The notes: generated by a model not told the origin, from the letters alone. A stretch of 64,000 nucleotides of DNA from Flaccisagitta enflata (GCA_965153355.1 OZ231127.1:38688001-38752000), one strand, 5' to 3'. Shown: positions 1 to 13,388, numbered from the stretch's first letter. Made by a program: numbers and translations.

Positions 1-959
1 CAAGACTCAAGAGGGCACATTGTACATCTCATGATTTCGCTTGCGTAGCGCCTGATGAATCTGTCTGAACATGTCAAGAGCATGATGAATGACAGCTTTT
101 TTTTTTCCTCTCTCCAGCCTGGCGTTATATTTCTTTTCTTTGAATTACATGATCATGTTTAAGTCCAGGGGAGGCAAGGATTTCTGCAATCAAACGAAGA
201 ACGACAAAAACGAATAATTGCGGATCTGTGTGGCTCTTCTCGGATCTTGGTGGCTTACCTCCAAGGAGGCTAATCTAATATACGCCCGCGAGACCACATA
301 CTCATACCCAAACATACGTACGCTACCACACCTTCGGTGTCAACGTGCGGTGAGCGGCACGAGAGGGTCTGGTCAACGGACCACTCGGCAATTAGATGTG
401 TCTAAATGAGGGCAGGATGAGTGGGGATTTCAAGAGGATCTACTGCGTGAAATTGGGGAGGTTTAAGGTTAAAATGAGGTATCCTGGGGAGAACCCAATA
501 AAGAGAGGGTCATTATGGTCAGAGGGGTTTATAGAGGTTTACAGAGGTTGTGAGAAGGGGCGATGTCGTATGGCTAAATGTGTGGTTGAAAAGGCTTTTG
601 TCAACGAGTTTCCCCGTCGGGAACGAGAGGGGGTTTAAAAAACAATGCACAATCATTACGCGCGCGCCAACTCGGTCAAAGGAAAAACAAAAATAAGGCA
701 AAACGGGACTCCTGTTAAGCCGATATCACTGTCTGGCTGCTTGTTACGATAGAATAGGTTAGCCTTTGCCTAGGCCTTGTTTTTTAACCATTCAAACAGT
801 CAACAACAATGAAACGACCAAACAAACAACCAGACCGACGCATGTTATGTATTTTGAACTGAACAATCAGTTAAATCAATGGTTGCAGAAGCTCTTATAA
901 CTTTTTTGGATTTCAAGAAATTGACACGATTCGATGACATCAGTCTGTTGACCTCTTGT

Positions 960-960
<1 letters not shown>
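1..960. other. No gene seen at the left edge
   Basis: Only short frames without family resemblance, including an 80-codon Arg/Lys-rich one at 396-638. No repeat family recognised. Confidence 0.5.

Positions 961-1012
<52 letters not shown>
961..1012. repeat. (CT)n microsatellite
   Basis: About 26 uninterrupted CT units. Confidence 0.97.
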
Positions 1013-1016
<4 letters not shown>

Positions 1017-1169
1017 ACATTTGTAAAAAAAGGGAAAGGAGAAAAACCTGGAATCAAGAATTTGAGCCGAAGACCAAATAAAAAACAACTGAAAGCTTGA
1101 CGAGGCGCCGTAGTGGAAATCTGCGGTTTATACAGCGAGAAATCGACAACTTGGACAATCCTTTGGCAC

Positions 1170-1520
1170 AGTGTACCAAACATGTAACAAAGAAAGCAGA
1201 ATATGTGGCAAAGTGTACCAAACATGTAACAAAGATAGCAAAATGTTTGGCACAGTGTACCAAACATGTAACAAAGAAAGCAGAATATGTGGCATAGTGT
1301 ACCAAATATGTAACAAAGATAGCAAAATTTTGGCATAGTGTACCAAACATGTAACAAAGATGGCAGAATATGTGGCATAGTGTACCAAACATGTAACAAA
1401 GATAGCAGAGTATGTGGCTTAGTGTACCAATTATATAACAAAGATAGAAAAATATGTGGCATAGTGTACCAAAAATGTAAAAAGATAGCGAAATATGTGG
1501 CACAGCGTAAAAAATATGGT
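1170..1520. repeat. 42-bp minisatellite, about eight units
   Basis: Units start GTGTACCAAACATGTAACAA and end ATGTGGCATA. The first units alternate between AAAGCAGAATATG and ATAGCAAAATGTT forms. Divergence rises toward 1520. Apparent open frames here are read-through of the 42-bp (14-codon) unit. Confidence 0.92.
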
Positions 1521-1649
1521 CACAAGATGGCGCACAGAAGATTCCTCTCAAATGTGTCGATTCATTAGTCCATCAGTGTTTTTTTCTCTCTCAATTCTTG
1601 TATAAATATTGGGCCTTCAGTTAATTCAGATCTACTTTTAACAGGTAAC

Positions 1650-2068
1650 CCAAGGGCAATATGTGGTCAGCGATACCTGTTGTCCTGCTATGCATGATTG
1701 TGAATTGGAGTGAGAGGAAGCGGGGCAGCGGCCCCGAAGGAGATGAAGTCATGTAGAACTCAGGGGGACTTTCATTCCTTTGTCCGTCCATCCATCCATC
1801 TGTCTGTCCCCCCAGGCCCTCTCAGGCCTGAAATCTGCCTCCTAAGGCCTAAAATCTGCCCTATATGGCCTGAAATCTGCCTTTTCAGGCCCTAAATCAA
1901 AGAGGGCAGATTGAAAGCCCAAGACGACAGATTTCGGGCCTTAGAGGGCAGATTTCAGGTCTAGGAGGACGGATTCAAGGCCCGAGAGGGTAGATTTCCG
2001 GCAAACGAAAGTCCCCCTGTGCTGTGTTCTACAAGACTTTGTCCCCTTTTGGGCCGCTGCCCAAAAAA
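1650..2068 (+). mobile_element. Helentron-like GGTCAGCGGTACC element
   Basis: 5' GTGGTCAGCGATACCTGTTG (1662-1681), inner repeat GGGGCAGCGGCCCC (1722-1735), 3' GGGCCGCTGCCCAAAAAA (2051-2068). The interior array of GGCCTGAAATCTGCC units flips orientation near 1900, so the whole interior is a loose palindrome. Confidence 0.68.
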
Positions 2069-2570
2069 GCATAGATTTTACTTTACCAGTTATCAAAAAT
2101 CATCAATGTCAGTAATTGTCAGTATGCCATTTTTTCTCAGTCTCGATGAACCGTGATTTCTCTTCACGAAATTACAACGTGTTTCTTCCTGTCCTTGGTC
2201 TTACAACGGGTTTCTTTTCGTTTTCTTTCATTCCCTTTCTTGCTTTGCTTCCTTTCATTTGATTCTTCATTTTCTAATAAGCTCTTTCTTTAACTTGTCC
2301 CTTTGCTTAACAGACTTACGCAATCTTTTAATGATCATTTTCTTTTTATGGTTTCATTCAAAATTTCGTCAAAACGCTAACATCATTCTATTTTTTCGTT
2401 CTTTCAATTCTTAGCCTTTTTATCTTTATTCCACCTTCTATGCCAGTGGCAATTGGGATATATTTTGTTATCCTTTAGCATACCCGCCATTAAGGCACCC
2501 GCCTATGATTGCAATACGGCAGCTTCAATATACAGCATAATTTTGTTAAGTCCCTTGCGCTCTAGTAAAG

Positions 2571-2911
<341 letters not shown>

Positions 2912-3203
2912 TTGTCCGCTGTTTCTAGTTGCAACTTCATCCGTTCACCTTTCGTCCCCCATATGAAGATCATCCTGCCACAGACGTCCCCCTTGGCGGC
3001 ATCCGTGGTGGATCATAACGGTGGGGGGTGTTTGGCGAGGGGGCAGGAACCCCCGGACGTTGACCACATTAGTCCCCAGGGGGTAATCCGGTTGAGGGTA
3101 AAGCATTATTAAACATTCACAACGAGACGAGACGTGGATCAAGGCAAAGCGGACCAGAGGGGGGCAAGTCCTTTGTACATGTATTGGTGAAAGTGTAGAA
3201 AAG

Positions 3204-3318
<115 letters not shown>

Positions 3319-3550
3319 AAGTAAAAGCGTAAGATTCTGATTGCAATCGCCTTATTAAGTCCTGATTTGGCGCAATCGAAGCGATGGGGGATAAAAACCC
3401 CTTTTTGTAAATCGGATGTAAGATGGTTTTTGCGACGCCGAATTGTCAAAACAAATTCATGGTCCACGATTCAACCTCTCTCATCTCCGTCTAAAGGACA
3501 GTCCGTTATGTCTTTCGGCTTTAACAAATTATATCACTGAAAAAGCAATC

Positions 3551-4704
3551 TACAGGGTGATCAATCTTAACTGGCAAAAAGTATTAAGCTTTTACTCTTT
3601 GTTACATTATTTCATTAGTCTAGAATCATTCATCCCTTAAAGTACTATGTTTGACGTTTTTTGTGTTCAAATTTCATCCGTCTGAGATGAATAGTTTGCC
3701 CACAACATCAAACTGAAGTATAACAAGTAATTTCACCTGTAACTACATAGATCCTTTTTATTCGATGTAATTTTTCTTTAAACTGCTCCCACTGATGTAA
3801 TAGTGGTCTCAAATGACAAGGATTCAAATTATGCTTAACACCCCTGACATAATTAGGCGAACTGGGAACATATGCCCTAGAGGGTGAAATATTTGCCCAA
3901 GCTCTCTAAGATTTGACATAGAGATGGCTAAAATGTCATATTTTAACATAGTAGAGCAACATACGGGGATTATTCACTGGTAGAAGGGTGAGAAGGTGAT
4001 AAGTCAGAAATGGCAAATCAGATTGTGACGGATTTTCCCAGAAATATTTTTACAAAAAGATGGCACAACCCTACAGCTGTTTTTCGCGGCCTATACCCAA
4101 GTTTCTGGCCTTTGATGGCCAAAACCTCATTCTGTAGATAAAACTAAGAGAGGAGGTCAAACAAATGGACAGGGGCAGCTCTTGAGGCTAAAAAATGTGC
4201 AATAGGAAACTTGGTAATAATGGACAAAGTGGAACTGTCTTTAATCAGAGAATGGCTATAAAATAGGATTCCAACCTATTCTTTTCGGTAATTTTGGCTG
4301 AACTTGGACGGAATTTACCTTAGTCCATAATTACATATCCCAAAGTACCATTTTAATCACTTTGTCAGGTTCAAATACATGAAATTCAACCCCAGTTCGC
4401 CTAATTTTGTCAGGGGTGTTAATTTGAAACTAATCTGACATCAAAAATTGAGACTATCCAGAAAAAAAACTGATTAAATAGAAATCATAGTGATAAGAAT
4501 ACAATTTATTGAGCTATAAATATGAATACTTGTGATTTTTAAAATTAATGCTGTGGGCAAACTATTTATCTTAGACCTAAGAAATTTGGATATAAAAAAT
4601 GTCAAACATAATACTTTAAGAGATAAGTATTCCATATTAGTAAGATAATGCATATAAAAGTAAAAGCTTAATTGTTTTTGCCGTTTGAGATTGATCACCC
4701 TGTA
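3551..4704. mobile_element. TA-flanked mariner-type inverted-repeat element with a nested insertion
   Basis: Ends TACAGGGTGATCAATCT on both sides. Inverted similarity extends about 200 bp inward (AAGCTTTTACT, TATGTTTGAC, GTTTGCCCACA). It is split by the TTAA-flanked element 3835-4422. No transposase frame remains. Confidence 0.85.
3835..4422. mobile_element. TTAA-flanked piggyBac-like MITE nested in a mariner-type element
   Basis: TTAA at 3835-3838 and 4419-4422. Terminal repeats CACCCCTGACATAATTAGGC, then GAACTGGG on both sides (one side CACCCCTGACAAAATTAGGC). The TTAA duplication and a C-rich end suggest the piggyBac group. Confidence 0.82.
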
Positions 4705-5027
4705 AATCGATCATCCTTGCCATTGCCATGGTAGGGCTTCAAAAAACAGAAAACGATTCAACAAAAGGGAATGTTTACGAAATTTCCCGGGGAGTACACA
4801 AATAAACAGTCAACAAAGGAAAAAAATTGATTTCCCTTGATAGTAAAGGCATTTTTGCGAATTCTATAGAATCCAGATAATTAGAAAACATTTTTTCTTC
4901 TTTTTTTCAAGTTGAACAATGCCGAATGATGACCAGGATGAGAGCTCGAAACTTTGGCTTTAATTCCCTTTGCCTTTTTCCGACAATAGCCATAAATGTG
5001 TTCCTTAAGTGGCTCCGCTTCAGAGAA

Positions 5028-5078
5028 TGAATTGAATTGAATTGAATTGAATTGAATTGAATTGAATTGAATTGAATT
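5028..5078. repeat. (GAATT)n microsatellite
   Basis: Ten units of GAATT. Confidence 0.96.
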
Positions 5079-6399
5079 TGGTAAAGGATTGAGTGCATGG
5101 GTAACAAATCAGAAAGTACGAGAATAAAGTAAAAGCCGAATTGTTCAGTTGTGCAGAGTAAACGTCCATACTATAAAAAACTAATATGAACGCCATTAAA
5201 GTTAGAAATGCAAGAGGCGAGGCTAATTCCTCTACTCAGGATAACCTAATAAAGGTCGTTCCCAATGGTGTCATAAATTTAATCAAAGCCGCTCCCTTTT
5301 TTCTTTGTTCGGAAGCAAATAACAACTTATATGAACGTCTCTTAGCTCTCTTCTGCCCCCCCCCCCCTCACTCCCTCCCCCAAAAAAGTCAGAAGAAAAC
5401 AAATCAATTTGAAATAGACCACAACCGATGAATGGTCACTCCATCTGGCATAAATGATTTCCGTGTGCATAAATCGGTTATTCTAAGTCGAAGCTGTTCT
5501 TGTTTATTACAGCAGTCCTGCAGTAGTCTAGGTGGCGTGGCGATCAACGTTGCTGTAAGCAGCTTTCTCAAACAATTCGAGGTGGTGGGTTAGGTCGATT
5601 CAGTCGTCGAGGGCGATTTTCGAAATCGGCTCAAGTCCTCAGGCCGAGAGCAACACAACGCAAAGAGGACGTGTACAAACGCTAAATCGGCGCCAACGGT
5701 GATGAGAACAGGGGATCCGACAACTCTCACATCCAATGGACCCATCGAAATCCTTGAAACTTTCTGAATTTTGATAGAACTCTAGGAATATCCATGACTT
5801 CTGATGGTGCTACAGCTACTCGGTACCAATTTACATGACCCGATGGGCTTGAATACTGTGAACACGAGAAGACCCTAGAGCCCGGTGCTTTCCCACCCCC
5901 CCCCCCCCACCCCTTAATTGGCCTATATTGATATTTGCGCTTTTCTTCTGTTGAGTGTTTCTGTCATAGGTTGTAAATGGAAATCTTTTAATTCCAATTC
6001 CATTGTTCTTGCATATCATACATCATGTAGTCACGCATCAATAAAAACGCGTGACACAATGGACAAATACAACGACGTAAGAACATACATTGAGGCTACA
6101 AACTAAAGCTAGTACATGCGAGAGTAATGACTCAGGAGCTTATAGCTCTGACCAAGGAATTTTTTGGCAAGTTGACCAAACATCTCACAAAATTGTCTTT
6201 CCGTTTGGCTACTAACTCTTCCCATGTGGAGCGGCCAAGCATGTGTTGGAGGTCAGAAACGCTCTCACGATATGAGTAACCAAAAAATCGTCTGAATATT
6301 GAGTTTCAATATCATTGAAACCTAAGATACGTGCGTTCATTTCGTGAAGATACTTTCTCTTGTCAATATGTACCTGGCCTTATTTTTCTTTTTGACAAC

Positions 6400-6400
<1 letters not shown>
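5079..6400. other. No gene seen
   Basis: Poly-C runs at 5357 and 5898. No conserved frame and no clear mobile-element ends. Confidence 0.5.
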
Positions 6401-6401
<1 letters not shown>

Positions 6402-6463
<62 letters not shown>

Positions 6464-6475
6464 TTCTTTCTCTCT
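6402..6475. repeat. (CT)n microsatellite
   Basis: CT array with a few TTT interruptions at its 3' end. Confidence 0.95.
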
Positions 6476-6836
6476 CCGCTTCGCCCTTTCATCAGTTGGA
6501 AAAACGAAAAATAACAAGTTGAAAGTCATTTTGAAAAATGTCGGCTCCATTTTTCGCGGATCAATCAGTTTCAGGAAATGAAACGTATTAATCGGAATGC
6601 ATCCAAGACGGAATTGCAAAAACGAAGATGGGAAAGGAGATAAATCGGTAAACAGGTGAATGGATGGATAAATATGCTCAACAACTTCTTTTTCCAGCTC
6701 AAAATTGTTGATTTAATACATATATTTGTGCATTAACAACGATTCTAGTCCAATGAAAACAAGGCCAAGTTTTGGCCAATAAGTGCCCCTCGCTGATTTA
6801 AAACAATTTGTGAATAAACTTTTTTTACTTTTAGTG

Positions 6837-7010
6837 AATAAGTGAATAAATGAATGAATGAATGAATGAATGAATGAATGAATGAATGAATGAATGAATG
6901 AATGAATGAATGAATGAATGAATGAATGAATGAATGAATGAAGGATGAATGAATGCATGAATGAATGAATGAATGAATGAATGAATGAATGAATCACTGA
7001 ATCAATGAAC
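6837..7010. repeat. (GAAT)n microsatellite
   Basis: About 38 units of TGAA with one interruption near 6942. Confidence 0.96.
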
Positions 7011-7099
7011 AAACAACAGAAAGCAAATGAATGTGGCAAGGCTTGAGAGGTGATATAAAAGAAAAAAAGACATCAGAATCACACATTTCAAACCTTTGC

Positions 7100-7196
7100 G
7101 TGACCGACCAACCGACCAACCAACCAACTAACCAACTGACCAACGGGCGGATGAACAAGACCTCTTATAGAAGTGCGAAGACGCACTTAAAGATCA
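7100..7196 (+). mobile_element. Helentron-like GTCY element, 3' part, AAGTGCGTC subtype
   Basis: CGACCAAC tract 7104-7145, then CCTCTTATAGAAGTGCGAAG and ACGCACTTAAAG forming a hairpin. No 5' end found. Confidence 0.5.
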
Positions 7197-7427
7197 ATTT
7201 CCCACTTAAGAAATAATTACCTGCCCTGATAGCAAAAACGGTAGTTCAACAACGATATACAAGTCCTGGAAAGAATATATGTACTGCTCTTGGTCTTCCT
7301 ATAGATGAGTTTTTCTCTTAGGCTTCTTCCAAAACGCGGAAAAGATAGAAAAGCCCAACAAAATATAAGAATGGAGATTTATGTAAAATGGGAAAAGAGA
7401 TAGAAAAGCGATAAAGAGCAGTTCAAA

Positions 7428-7698
7428 CAAGGCCGATCAGGCAACGATACGCCCTGATTGTGTTACTGCGTGGAGGAAATTTTGCGCTGAATGCAAGGAC
7501 AGACTGATAAGACTGCCAGAATTTCTGACGTAACAGCCAAAAGGGACGCTCAGAACATGCATATCGATCGTTTTATTCATTGCCACAGTGTACGGGTGGA
7601 CAGACGGATGGACCGATGGATGGATGGATAGACGGACCGACAGACCGACAGAGCAACAGACCGACCCTCTTTTAGTGATGCGAGGACGCATCTAGAAA
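7428..7698 (+). mobile_element. Helentron-like GTCY element, ATGCGTCC subtype
   Basis: 5' CAAGGCCGATCAGGCAAC then GATACGCCCTGA. A GGAC/GACC tetranucleotide tract lies at 7598-7670. 3' hairpin GATGCGAGGACGCATC, then TAGAAA. Confidence 0.6.
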
Positions 7699-7699
7699 T

Positions 7700-8047
7700 T
7701 GAGAAAGAGAAAGGGAGAGAGAGAGAGGAAAAAAAGAAGAAAAGAAAAAGTAAAGAAAGAGGAAAAAAAGAATAAAAAATAGAGTAAAGCGAGCGGAGAA
7801 GGAATTCTCGAATGTTAACGACTCTTTTGAGAGTCCCTGAACCCCTCGACGTCCCGGGCTATTAAACACGGGAACCTGTGGGGATTTATCCGGGGGTTTT
7901 CTAACTGGAAGGCAAGATGGAGGTCGAGGGAAACGGGGAGAGGGGGAATCGGGGAGTTGAAGAAAGAGGGGGATGAAGATTAAGGTAGGTGGGAAAATGG
8001 GGAGATGAGGGAAAGGTTGGATGAAGAAACGGGGGGGGGCGGGGAGT
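7700..8047. other. Purine-rich stretch without a gene
   Basis: GGGGAGATGAGGG-like words continue on both sides of the MITE 8056-8354 and up to 8660. Strong G/A strand bias; no coding signal. Confidence 0.7.
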
Positions 8048-8055
8048 TGGAAACG

Positions 8056-8354
8056 CAGGCGTGTATGAAGTTGAGCACCCCCCCCCCCACGTGGGGGATG
8101 GGGAAAACAAAGGGTTTGGAGATGGGGAAGAAAATCAAAGGGTGAAAGAAGAAAAAAAAAATTTAAGAAGATTTTACACTTTTGACATATACAAAAGATA
8201 GCATTTGACTCTTACAACACTATTTTACACAATTCTGACAATATTCATTCTATATGGGGTAGAATATCAAACAATTTTTTGACTGGGCGGGGAAGGAAAT
8301 CAAAGACGGGGGGGGGGGGACAGGTAAAAAGCCGCTCAACTTTATACACCACTG
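8056..8354. mobile_element. hAT-type MITE, 8-bp duplication TGGAAACG
   Basis: Flanked by TGGAAACG at 8048-8055 and 8355-8362. Ends CAGGCGTGTATGAAGTTGAG and, inverted, CAGTGGTGTATAAAGTTGAG. 299 bp, with poly-C next to each end. Same family as 48238-48676. Confidence 0.9.
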
Positions 8355-8362
8355 TGGAAACG

Positions 8363-9480
8363 TGAAGATGGAGAAACAGGGATGTGGGGAGTTGAGGAAA
8401 CAGAGAATGGGAAACGGGTGGATGGGAAAATTAGGGAGTGAGGAATCAAGGGTGGGAGATATAAGAGAAAATGGGGGAAATAAGTAGCGTTGAAACGTAA
8501 CTTCAGGGGAATGAGGGATGTTGGGGAAATTGGCTTATGGGGAAAAAGTGGAGGGGAATGGAAGAGATGGGGACACGTAAATATGGGAATATGATAGAAG
8601 GAACAGTTAGAGAAAATAAAGGTGGGGAAAAGAGAGAAATGGGGGACGCAAAAAGAAAGTTCAGAAGGTATGATTCTGGATTAACGGGGACTGTGTAGAC
8701 GGATAAACGGGGAGATGAAGGAGAAGGAGGGACAAGCTGATAAAGGAAAACGGGGATGATGGGGACACAAAGAGCCAAGAGAAACCAAATGTCTGAGACA
8801 CGTAAAAAGCACATAGTTTGCATAAAGAATATATCGTTTGTGCATTACAAACTCGTCCAGTTCTCTTATCTTGAACCACATCGCAGCGCTGGTGATACTT
8901 TTCTGTTTCCAGGACTGTACAATGAACATTCCATTTCTCTTTTCCTGTTTTAGCGCTAGAAGGTACAGGTACAGCAAAACCACGGTCTGACGGACAGGTT
9001 GTTTGTTGCTTACAAGAGAAAGCAAATGAAAAAAATGTAAACATTGGATTTTTTTCTAATTGTGCCGGACATTGGCATTATCTGACTAATCTAGGATAAA
9101 AGGCTTACTAGTATGTTGGGATTGAGACCATGAAGTTATGATATTTTGGTCATAATATTAGGATAATTTGTATCTTTCCACACAAGCAATCCAAGCATCA
9201 GTGCTTCAAGATGTTGTTAACATCAAGAGCACAAGTGAACTGAGTAAAACAATTAGACGCAGTCCCAACAGTTAAAAACAGTCAGGCACAAATTTTCAAT
9301 TTCCATTCTTTTTTTGTGCCCATTTTTTCTTTCTACATTTTCAAAGACCGGTGCCTTAGGCCTGAGACTGAGTTAAGAGGGAGATTGGAGAAAAAGGCGG
9401 TAAAAAGTAAGAAATTAGAGAAGATTGTTTGTTATTTAAGTCTTTTAGCCAAAAGATGAAAGTGAAGCAAATCAGATGGG
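8363..9480. other. No gene seen
   Basis: Purine-rich to 8660, then ordinary sequence. No conserved frame or repeat end recognised. Confidence 0.6.
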
Positions 9481-9483
9481 AGA

Positions 9484-9689
<206 letters not shown>

Positions 9690-9750
9690 TAAACCAAGAC
9701 AATCCGAGAGGCAATAACGCAGACAGGGCAAGCACTGAAAGGATAAATAG

Positions 9751-10242
9751 TCGCAAAAGCGTTAGATGGTCAGCGGTACCCGTTGCCCCTATATGAGTAT
9801 ATGAGGGTGTGAGGTGGTGAAAGGGGCAGTGGCCCCGAAGGAGCCGATGACCTATGCTGTTTTTGTTTGAGCCTGGAGGCTGGAATTGGGGCCTTGAAGC
9901 TGGGATTTGAGCCTGGAGGCGGGGATATGAGCCTCGTGGCTAGGATCTGAGCCTCGTGGCTGGGATTTGAACCTCAAGACTGGGGTTTGAGCCTGGAGGC
10001 TAGGATTTGTGCCTCAAGACTGGGATTTGGGCCTCGAGGCTGGGATTTGGGCCTCGAGGCTGGGATTTGGGCCTCAAGGCTGGGAGCCTCGAGGCTGGGA
10101 TTTGGGCCTCGAGGCTAAGATTTGGGCCTCTAGGCTAAAAGCGGGGGGGGGGGGTACGGAGAAGGAGAAGGAGAAGGAGGAGGAGAAATTTCTCCTGTGT
10201 GAAAGCATAGGTCATCGGCCCCTTCGGGGCCGCTGCCCAAAA
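9751..10242 (+). mobile_element. Helentron-like GGTCAGCGGTACC element
   Basis: 5' TCGCAAAAGCGTTAGAT, then GGTCAGCGGTACCC. Inner inverted repeat AGCCGATGACCTATGC near 9842 pairs with GCATAGGTCATCGG at 10205. 3' hairpin GGCCCCTTCGGGGCC then GCTGCCCAAAA. The interior is about 14 units of GCCTCGAGGCTGGGATTTGG. Confidence 0.75.
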
Positions 10243-10264
10243 GCACCCATCGATAATGATAAAA

Positions 10265-10517
10265 AAGAGACGCGGGGTCACAACATCGCTACGGACGGGT
10301 GGGGAGGGGCATACAAGCCCCAATCACACCCTTGACCACCCCACACGCACTCACACACACAGACACTAACATCGGGAGCCTCGAAAATGCGCGTTTTTGT
10401 AATTTTCAACTCGATCACCACAATGGACCAACGGACGGACCAACAGACCAACCGACAAATGGACCAACGGATGGACGGATAAAGCCTCTTATAGAGTTGC
10501 GTGTCCGCGACAAAAAA
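10265..10517 (+). mobile_element. Helentron-like GTCY element, TTGCGGAC subtype
   Basis: Near-5' region GACGCGGGGTCACAAC then CTACGGACGGGTGGGG. Tract of GGACCAAC units 10425-10480. 3' CTCTTATAGAGTTGCG then TGTCCGCGACAAAAAA. Confidence 0.62.
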
Positions 10518-10628
10518 GGGGAGAAGAAAACAAAACCAAGGGCAAAAAGATGATGAGAGAAAACCAGATGAACCAAAATCTAGCAATTTTCATGACTAAA
10601 CATCTTCTTGAATTGATCATCCATTCGT

Positions 10629-10633
<5 letters not shown>

Positions 10634-10700
<67 letters not shown>
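10634..10700. repeat. (GA)n microsatellite
   Basis: About 33 GA units. Confidence 0.96.
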
Positions 10701-10701
<1 letters not shown>

Positions 10702-10736
10702 AAGCCAGAAACAAACAGATAGAAAGACCTACAGAC

Positions 10737-10860
10737 AAGTGGTGGGCAGGGGCCATATTTGAGGTCTCTAGATCATTTAGGCAGGAGCAGTGAGGCCAAA
10801 GATTACAAAAACACAAAAAAAGGAAAACGTGACGGACCAGCCAACCGACAGATGGACAAA
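10737..10860 (+). mobile_element. Helentron-like element fragment
   Basis: GGTGGGCAGGGGCCATATTT, then AGGCAGGAGCAGTGAGGCC and GACCAGCCAACCGAC. The block order matches 55609-55832, but no ends are seen. It follows a (GA)n array. Confidence 0.4.
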
Positions 10861-11199
10861 GTGGGTAGTAAAAGAAGGAAAAAGAGAGTCATACAAACAG
10901 TCAGGCGAAGCAACCGATAAAAAACAGAGGAAATAATCCCTAACAAGATAGAGTGTCAAACAGCAAAGCCAAACACTGATAAACCTAACAAGCCATATAA
11001 TCATTCATATGCAGGTACATCACGGGTCAACAAAATGCAAAGGCCCAGCGTAACGATCACGCCCTGCTTTGCACCAACCTCAAAATGTTAGTCCATCTTC
11101 ATTCTGCGGGTCCAAGATTCACAATTGAAATTGGATTCGATTCCTTGATCCTTGACCTTTCATAACAATGAGTGAAGCCTTTGAATGTATTCAAATGGT

Positions 11200-11262
11200 A
11201 ATGATGGATGGATGGATGGATGGATGGATGGATGGATGGATGGAAGGATGGATGGATGGATA
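11200..11262. repeat. (ATGG)n microsatellite
   Basis: About 15 units, with looser ATGG/ATAG words continuing to 11500. Confidence 0.94.
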
Positions 11263-11713
11263 TAATTGATGAAGACGGATGTAAGTGTATGAGGGGATGG
11301 TTGGATGGGTGGATGCATGAATTAAGTGGAAGATGGATGGGTGGATGAGAGAACGCATAGATGGATAGATAGATAGATCAACTTACGCATATTGGACACT
11401 AAAATAGGTTTACAAATTGAAGGATTACATCAATAAGTTGATGAATGGATTGAAAAATGATTCGGTAGACAGAAGGATTGTTGGGTGGATGCATGGCCTG
11501 GATGGATGCCGGAATAAAGGGAGAGACTTATTAACCGACTCAACCAATTGCCAATGAATCGTAATAACGATACCGTCTGTTGTAGAAAAAAAGTAAAGAA
11601 AGAGAAGAAAAATAAAGAAAAAAAAAGCCAGCAAAGATGTTTTCTTCTTTTGTCGCTTCATCCCGATGATTAATCAATCGCTGGAACTAATCAGGATCCG
11701 TTCTTCTTTTTCT

Positions 11714-12254
11714 TATAAGTCGCGCACCACGCGACTCTATGACCCACTGTTGGTCAGTCCATCCGTTTCTTTATTCTGTTGGCAATGTTGTACGTTTTGG
11801 CATTTTCAATGATTTGGACTCTACTGCAGTAAAATCATGAAACTTGAGACTGCTGTTCTGCACTTGTTTCTTCACATATCCATAGCCGCATAACTACCCC
11901 TATCCCCACTTAATCCTTAACCCCCTCCCTAAACCTAACACAACCCCTTATCCTAACCTCACACTTAATGCCACCCCTGACCATAACTCAACTCCTGCCC
12001 CTTAAGTAACTCCCACCCGAAAGCCAATGCGCGAAGATATTGCTTAGTCAAAAAAATAAGTCAATACTAGTATAATTTCCCACAACACCACCCACCACTG
12101 CACTTCCCCAATGCTGTTAAAAGTGTTAAAAAATAATCAAACTGAAAGGGATGTTAAAAGGCGTTAGAAAAAGGTTATAAAAATGTTAAAGAGTCCAAGT
12201 AGGAAAGAGATTTTTTTCAAATCTGGCACGCGACTTATAGGTGCTAGCCTTGTT
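11714..12254 (-). mobile_element. Helentron-like element, TCGCGTGC subtype
   Basis: Minus-strand 5' AACAAGGCTAGCACCTATAA then GTCGCGTGCC (12226-12254). 3' hairpin AGTCGCGTGGTGCGCGACTT near 11714-11736. The interior holds a C-rich stretch with TAACC and CCTAA words at 11895-11965. Confidence 0.6.
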
Positions 12255-12783
12255 CTTTTTCGTTTTTACTCATCTCGTCCTCCTTTATTCTATCATAATT
12301 CCTCCATATATATCTTTTTCCTTGACATAAGACGCGTGTCCAGCCGATACGAACGAGCTTATTCTTTTGCTCTTTTTTTCTCTTGTTTTTCCAAGGTTTT
12401 TTTTTTTTTTCTTGCTTCTTTTTCTTTACCCCTGCATAAAAGAAATATATAGCAAATTCTTTAAAGGGCAAACTCAGCTAGTTTGCTGCCGAGATTCGTA
12501 GTTAAGTGACAAACTGCATCTTTTTTCTTTAAGGACAGATTCTTGGTCTAAATATCTGTAATGTCAGTCTTCATGTGCCGCTTTCTTGTCATTTGGTCAG
12601 TCTCTCTGTATTTCTGTTTCTCGGTCCAACCGTCTGTTGGTTTGTTTTTACATGAAACATTCTTTAAAAGGAAGAGTCTTGTTTACGCTACCCCCATCAA
12701 TCTTCTGGTCCAAGATTGTTCCTGATCGTTTGTCACTGCTCAGTCACTGCCTATCCCTACATCTACATCGCCCTTTCATATTG

Positions 12784-12955
<172 letters not shown>

Positions 12956-13095
12956 TAGCGTCGCAACAATCATTGTGCCAAGAACATGATCAGCTGGAGA
13001 TACATTTTCTTCCCCATTACATCATCAAGAGCCAGAGTATGTTCCGATCCATAATGGGTACCACATCGACCTTTGTGGATGTCACTCTCGATACA

Positions 13096-13129
<34 letters not shown>

Positions 13130-13157
13130 AGTCGTCGTCGTCGTCGTCGTCGTCTTC

Positions 13158-13234
13158 ATAGTTCAAATCTGTAACCTCCTCGTCTTTTTCAATGTCATCA
13201 TCTGTGTCGTGGCGACGTCTTCGCCATTGTCACC

Positions 13235-13269
<35 letters not shown>

Positions 13270-13344
13270 AGTTCAAATCTGTAACCTCCTCGTCTTTTTC
13301 AATGTCATCATCTGTGTCGTGGCGACGTCTTCGCCATTGTCACC

Positions 13345-13388
<44 letters not shown>

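Noticed and set aside
1170-1520. CRISPR-like regular repeats
   Set aside because: Units are directly abutting with no unique spacers, and the genome is eukaryotic.
845-1551. Overlapping minus-strand frames of up to 205 codons
   Set aside because: They are read-through of the (CT)n array and the 42-bp minisatellite; the period is a multiple of three, so frames stay open without selection.
11895-11965. Telomere-like CCTAA words
   Set aside because: Too irregular to call a telomeric repeat; only a C-rich stretch inside a Helentron-like element.
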